64,000 nucleotides of DNA from Nocardia vaccinii NBRC 15922 (GTDB lineage: Bacteria > Actinomycetota > Actinomycetes > Mycobacteriales > Mycobacteriaceae): the NCBI RefSeq assembly GCF_001613305.1, contig NZ_BDCC01000005.1, positions 1-64,000 on the forward strand. Reading direction: 5' to 3'. Under the pieces are notes generated by a model. The model did no database searches and had not been told where the DNA came from. It was given only the letters and a program-made list of their open reading frames with translations. The position numbers were made by a program, and so were the translations under genes. This document shows, piece after piece, positions 62,732-64,000 of the stretch. Position 1 is the stretch's first letter; each line of letters opens with the position of its first letter.

Positions 62732-63715
62732 TTACGGCGCCTCGCCCACCGACGCGACCGCGAATCCACCCCAGGCCCGGCGACTTCGGGTGTCTTCGCC
62801 GAGGGTCTGCTGATCGGTGAGTGAAAGGCCGCAGGATCGGAGCAGTTCGGCGAGGCGGTCGCGGGAGGGCGGCGTGCTGTCGACGCCGAATTTCAACTCC
62901 TCGCCCGCGGCGCTGGTGGCGGCTCGGCCGTAACGCCAGTACAGCGAGGAGGATTCGAACGGTTCGCTGGTGAAATAGTCGAATGCGACGACGCTTCCGG
63001 CGGCCGTCGAAGCGATCTTGCGCAGGGTGTCCTCGACGGCGGCCCGGTCGAGGTACATGATCACGCCCTCCCAGAGGAACAGCGTCCGCTCGCCCGGATC
63101 GAATCCCGCGGCGGTCAGGCAGTCGAGCCAGTCCTCCTGCTCGAAGTCGGCGGGCACGAAAGTCACTCTGCTGGAATCTATTCCGGCCTTCTCCAGTGCC
63201 TTGCGCTTGACGGTCTGGGTCGGCAGGGTATCGACCTCGAAGACACGGACCCGAGAATCGTCCGCAAGTCCGTAGGCGCGGGTGTCGAAACCCGCGCCGA
63301 GAATGACGAACTGCGTGACATCGGGCAGATATCGGTCCAGGGCCGCGTCGAAGAACCCGATCCGCGCCGACGCCTCGTACTGCGGGGAAACCTTGCCCTC
63401 GTAGGGGTAGCGGAACGCCCGCGGCACGTACCCGGTCAGCCGATGCGCCAGGAATACCGGAGCGGTTGTCAGGAACAGCGCCGGGCCCGGAACGCCGGGC
63501 AGTGCCCGCAGCAGCCGGTCGGCCGCCTCGTCCGGCCTGGTCCCGAAGTTGTGCTCGGAGTACCGGGCGCTCAGCGGCCCCTGTGCGGTCCCCGATACCC
63601 CGGACCGGCCCGAGGTGAGCGTCCCGCTGATCCACACGATGTAGCCGATCAGGACCAGCGGAGACATCACCGTGCACAGAACGTAGAAAGCCACACGTGA
63701 CACGAGCTTGCGCAT
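62732..63715 (-). CDS. SAM-dependent methyltransferase (LCMT/Ppm1-like, membrane-anchored)
   Basis: The 327-residue protein starts with a membrane helix (FYVLCTVMSPLVLIGYIVWISG) followed by an LCMT/O-methyltransferase-type domain: YEASARIGFFDAALDRYLPDVTQFVILGAGFDTRAYG, VFEVDTLPTQTVKRKAL, LFLWEGVIMYLDRAAVEDTL. This is the TIGR00027-like family common in mycobacteria and Nocardia. ATG 63715 has GGGAGG about 4 nt upstream, better than the ATG at 63733, which has none. Substrate unknown. Confidence 0.9.
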   Translation of the reverse strand: MRKLVSRVAFYVLCTVMSPLVLIGYIVWISGTLTSGRSGVSGTAQGPLSARYSEHNFGTRPDEAADRLLRALPGVPGPALFLTTAPVFLAHRLTGYVPRAFRYPYEGKVSPQYEASARIGFFDAALDRYLPDVTQFVILGAGFDTRAYGLADDSRVRVFEVDTLPTQTVKRKALEKAGIDSSRVTFVPADFEQEDWLDCLTAAGFDPGERTLFLWEGVIMYLDRAAVEDTLRKIASTAAGSVVAFDYFTSEPFESSSLYWRYGRAATSAAGEELKFGVDSTPPSRDRLAELLRSCGLSLTDQQTLGEDTRSRRAWGGFAVASVGEAP

Positions 63716-63889
63716 ACGCCTCCCTCGATTCATCGTCGACGCCGAGACTACAACCGACGGCCCGGTGCGGGACATGCACCGAGGCTGGGACATCCGCGGC
63801 GAGGTCATCAGGCGCGCGAGTAGTCGAATTGCGCGCGGCAGGCCGATAATCAGCGCCATCCGGATTTCCAGCGGTATGCCGGCGGCCGA

Positions 63890-64000
63890 TCAGCCGATCC
63901 GCACGCCACACCCGAGTAGCGAGGTGCGCAACACGAGAGCCGCCTCCGGCCCGATCACACCATCGACCAGTTCGATGTATCGGGTACAGAATTCGGGCCC
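63890..64000 (-). CDS. 3' end of a possible TetR-type regulator (partial)
   Basis: The minus strand is open from the window edge to a TGA at 63890-63892 and encodes 36 residues, including YIELVDGVIGPEAALVLRTSLLGCGVRI. This looks like the last helix of a TetR family regulator, but the DNA-binding domain lies outside the window. Low-certainty call. Confidence 0.35.
   Translation of the reverse strand, partial: GPEFCTRYIELVDGVIGPEAALVLRTSLLGCGVRIG

Overview
The window is about 64 kb of GC-rich DNA with strongly GC3-biased genes, GTG starts and frequent 1-4 bp gene overlaps. The gene content points to a mycolic-acid-containing actinomycete, most likely Nocardia or a close relative: an MmpL3-type mycolate exporter in the trmB-NYN-mmpL3 order, a GTP-type PEP carboxykinase beside two dynamin-like genes (the order recalled for M. 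tuberculosis Rv0206c-Rv0211), Rv0224c/Rv0225/Rv0226c-like genes, a SigL/RslA-type sigma/anti-sigma pair, a glucosylglycerate hydrolase and several F420-type oxidoreductases. The genus is inferred from protein resemblance, not from any marker RNA gene. I see no rRNA, tRNA, CRISPR array, transposase or prophage.

Layout. 0.5-5.4 kb: membrane protein, GT4 glycosyltransferase, methyltransferase, then two small orphan proteins. 5.6-17.2 kb: cell-envelope core, with pckA plus terminator, a two-gene dynamin-like operon, a lipase, then trmB-NYN-mmpL3. 17.3-24.6 kb: membrane and signalling genes (DUF1707 protein, AI-2E permease, histidine kinase/response regulator, membrane-bound class III cyclase, YbhN-like flippase, DUF3054). 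24.6-31.4 kb: a lipoprotein PBP that has lost its catalytic motifs, aroQ, acyltransferase, yqgE and sigL-rslA. 31.4-36.0 kb: a tightly coupled four-gene operon (ThDP enzyme, SRPBCC protein, KAS III-like enzyme, HisC-like aminotransferase) that looks like an uncharacterised small-molecule pathway. 36.1-38.5 kb: an EXLDI-family protein with a palindromic operator candidate, followed by a DrrAB-type ABC exporter. 38.6-47.3 kb: HAD phosphatase, SdpI-like protein, leuS, a 31-residue microprotein, polysaccharide deacetylase, SDR, glucosylglycerate hydrolase and GH25 lysozyme.

47.5-64 kb is a more accessory, regulator-rich stretch: alpha/beta hydrolase-TetR operon with its operator, Ddn-like oxidoreductase/AraC pair, small hypothetical genes, an XRE(DUF5753)/DUF397 pair preceded by a striking array of GGTCCG/CGGACC boxes, VOC, methyltransferase and cupin genes, two luciferase-like oxidoreductases around a LysR gene, an MsmK/UgpC-type ATPase, HxlR/thiolase, a PIN-domain remnant, menC, an LCMT-like methyltransferase and the 3' end of a possible TetR gene.

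The best candidates for something undescribed are the 31.4-36.0 kb operon, the 31-residue microprotein near 42.8 kb, the 22-bp-phased operator array near 51.65 kb, and the motif-less PBP. All functional assignments come from reading the sequence and from remembered family features; no database search was run.
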